From: a bacterium | GTDB taxonomy: Bacteria > Myxococcota_A > Polyangia > Nannocystales > Nannocystaceae | NCBI GenBank assembly: GCA_024742475.1 | Contig: JANSYI010000002.1 | Coordinates: 248,001-312,000 of the forward strand | DNA length: 64,000 nt | Direction: 5' to 3' | Shown: piece by piece, positions 63,105 through 64,000 of the stretch | How the letters are laid out: each line of letters opens with the position of its first letter | How positions within the stretch are numbered: the first letter of the stretch is position 1 | Notes under the pieces: model-generated | What the model was told of the DNA's origin: nothing | The model's database searches: none | The model's input: only the letters and a program-made list of their open reading frames with translations | Program-made: the position numbers and the translations under genes

Positions 63105-64000
63105 ATGGGCTCTTGGCAGCGACGCCTCGCAGCGCTCATGGTCGCGACGGCCTCGAGCGGGTGTGGTCCCGAGATCCCTTTCGCATGGCAGGTGGTCGAC
63201 GTCCTCGACCTGGGCATGCAGGTCGAGGTCGAGACGCTGGGCCCGCTCGGTGACCCCGGCGACCCAATGGGGCGTAGCTTTCACGACGCGATGCCGCTCG
63301 ACGAGGTCCGGGCTTCGGTGATGGTGGCCGACCTTACCGGACCCGTGCCCGAGGCGGCCTTGTCGTTCGCCTGGTTCGCCTGTCCTGGCACCAGCTGCAG
63401 CGCCACCGCCCCTTCCGCGCCGTGCCCCGACGACGGGATCCGCCTGGACAGCGAGTGCAACCTCGGCGTCGGCGGCCTCGCCCGCTTTCGCTTCGCGGAC
63501 ATCGAGGACATCGCAGACCTCTCCGCCGTGTCCACCGGAGCGACGGTCACCGTGCGAGCAATCGGCGGCCTCGAAGTCGACGGCGGCGCGCAGGTATGCC
63601 TCGACCGCCTCGAGCGCGACGCCGACCTCGGCTCGTGCATGATCGTGGAGTCGTACTACCCGCTGGGATCGCTTGGGGAGCTCGCCGACCTCGCGGAGAG
63701 CCGCGGCGCGATCATCGACGAGACGATCCTGCCCGACACGGCCCGCCAGTTCCCGCGCAACCGCGTCCCCGCCGTCGAAGAGGTCATGCTCATCCGCAGC
63801 TCCGGCGTGCGCGAGACGGTCGCCGCCGGCGGCACGTTCTCGGCGTCCGTCAGCGAGCAGCTCGACATCGTCTGGGAGCCCACCGACGCCGACCAAGAAG
63901 AAGTCACCATCGTCGGCTCCGAGGGCACGATGCTGGAATTCGTCGACCCCTTGGTCACCTCGTGGTGGACGACCCAGCGCGCGAGCGAGTTCGAGTTCCT
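63105..64000 (+). CDS. Lipoprotein of unknown function, cut by the window end
   Basis: ATG at 63105, frame open to 64000 (298 codons seen, 3' end missing). The signal MGSWQRRLAALMVATASSGC ends in a usable lipobox with Cys20. The mature part has CPGTSCSATAPSAPCPDDG and SECNLGVGG near 100-130, with acidic strand-rich stretches after it. No family is recognised. It starts 14 nt after the GltS-like gene, on the same strand. Confidence 0.75.
   Translation, partial: MGSWQRRLAALMVATASSGCGPEIPFAWQVVDVLDLGMQVEVETLGPLGDPGDPMGRSFHDAMPLDEVRASVMVADLTGPVPEAALSFAWFACPGTSCSATAPSAPCPDDGIRLDSECNLGVGGLARFRFADIEDIADLSAVSTGATVTVRAIGGLEVDGGAQVCLDRLERDADLGSCMIVESYYPLGSLGELADLAESRGAIIDETILPDTARQFPRNRVPAVEEVMLIRSSGVRETVAAGGTFSASVSEQLDIVWEPTDADQEEVTIVGSEGTMLEFVDPLVTSWWTTQRASEFEF

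Overview
The window is GC-rich and densely coded, with about 48 genes packed on both strands, many start/stop overlaps, and no gene-free stretch above about 300 bases (the longest gaps are about 235 bases, at 14494-14729 and 36960-37194). I see no rRNA, tRNA, CRISPR array, insertion sequence, integrase or phage gene. Three things together suggest a myxobacterium (Myxococcota), most likely near Nannocystis, Plesiocystis or Enhygromyxa. These are membrane Ser/Thr kinases with zinc-finger or TPR parts, an FHA-type sigma-54 activator, and many lipoproteins whose lipobox is followed by a Ser/Thr/Gly/Asp-rich linker. The taxonomic call is inference; the gene content looks like ordinary chromosome.

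Left part (1-9.8 kb): the end of an rRNA methyltransferase gene, then a nine-gene leftward operon. It encodes a MoxR ATPase, a DUF58 protein, a BatD-like membrane protein, BatA, BatB, BatC, BatD, BatE and a small unknown protein. Most junctions overlap by 1-4 nt. A promoter-like site overlapped by an inverted repeat sits just upstream of moxR. From 9.9 to 21 kb come a small conserved-looking protein, an HtrA-type protease, an M1 aminopeptidase with a downstream unknown gene, a lipoprotein behind an AT-rich patch, a zinc-ribbon Ser/Thr kinase, glycogen phosphorylase and a YegD-like Hsp70.

Middle part (21-41 kb): phosphatidylserine decarboxylase, lipoproteins with S/T/G linkers (one a predicted beta-helix), and an ABC1/UbiB-type kinase. 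Next is a leftward three-gene cassette (unknown protein, MerR-HTH/TPR protein, GH3-like protein without a visible ATP loop). It diverges from glutathione synthetase plus an ECF sigma factor. Then come a universal stress protein, a fumarylacetoacetase-family enzyme, an LPG-synthase-type flippase-like membrane protein, a DUF2505 protein and a large anti-sigma-finger/kinase/TPR protein.

Right part (41-64 kb): a TPR metallopeptidase lipoprotein, small Cys-rich lipoproteins, a sensor histidine kinase, and a cluster of FHA-sigma-54 activator, lipoprotein and membrane protein. It continues with a rhomboid-like protein lacking the catalytic serine, tatB-tatC, an unusual methyl-accepting protein, tadA coupled to an unknown gene, a YfbK-like VWA protein, an acyl-CoA dehydrogenase, a GltS-like transporter and a lipoprotein cut by the window end. 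Envelope biology (Bat complex, Tat export, lipoproteins, proteases) and signalling (kinases, ECF, sigma-54, chemoreceptor-like) dominate. Four terminator-like hairpins lie where transcription units end.
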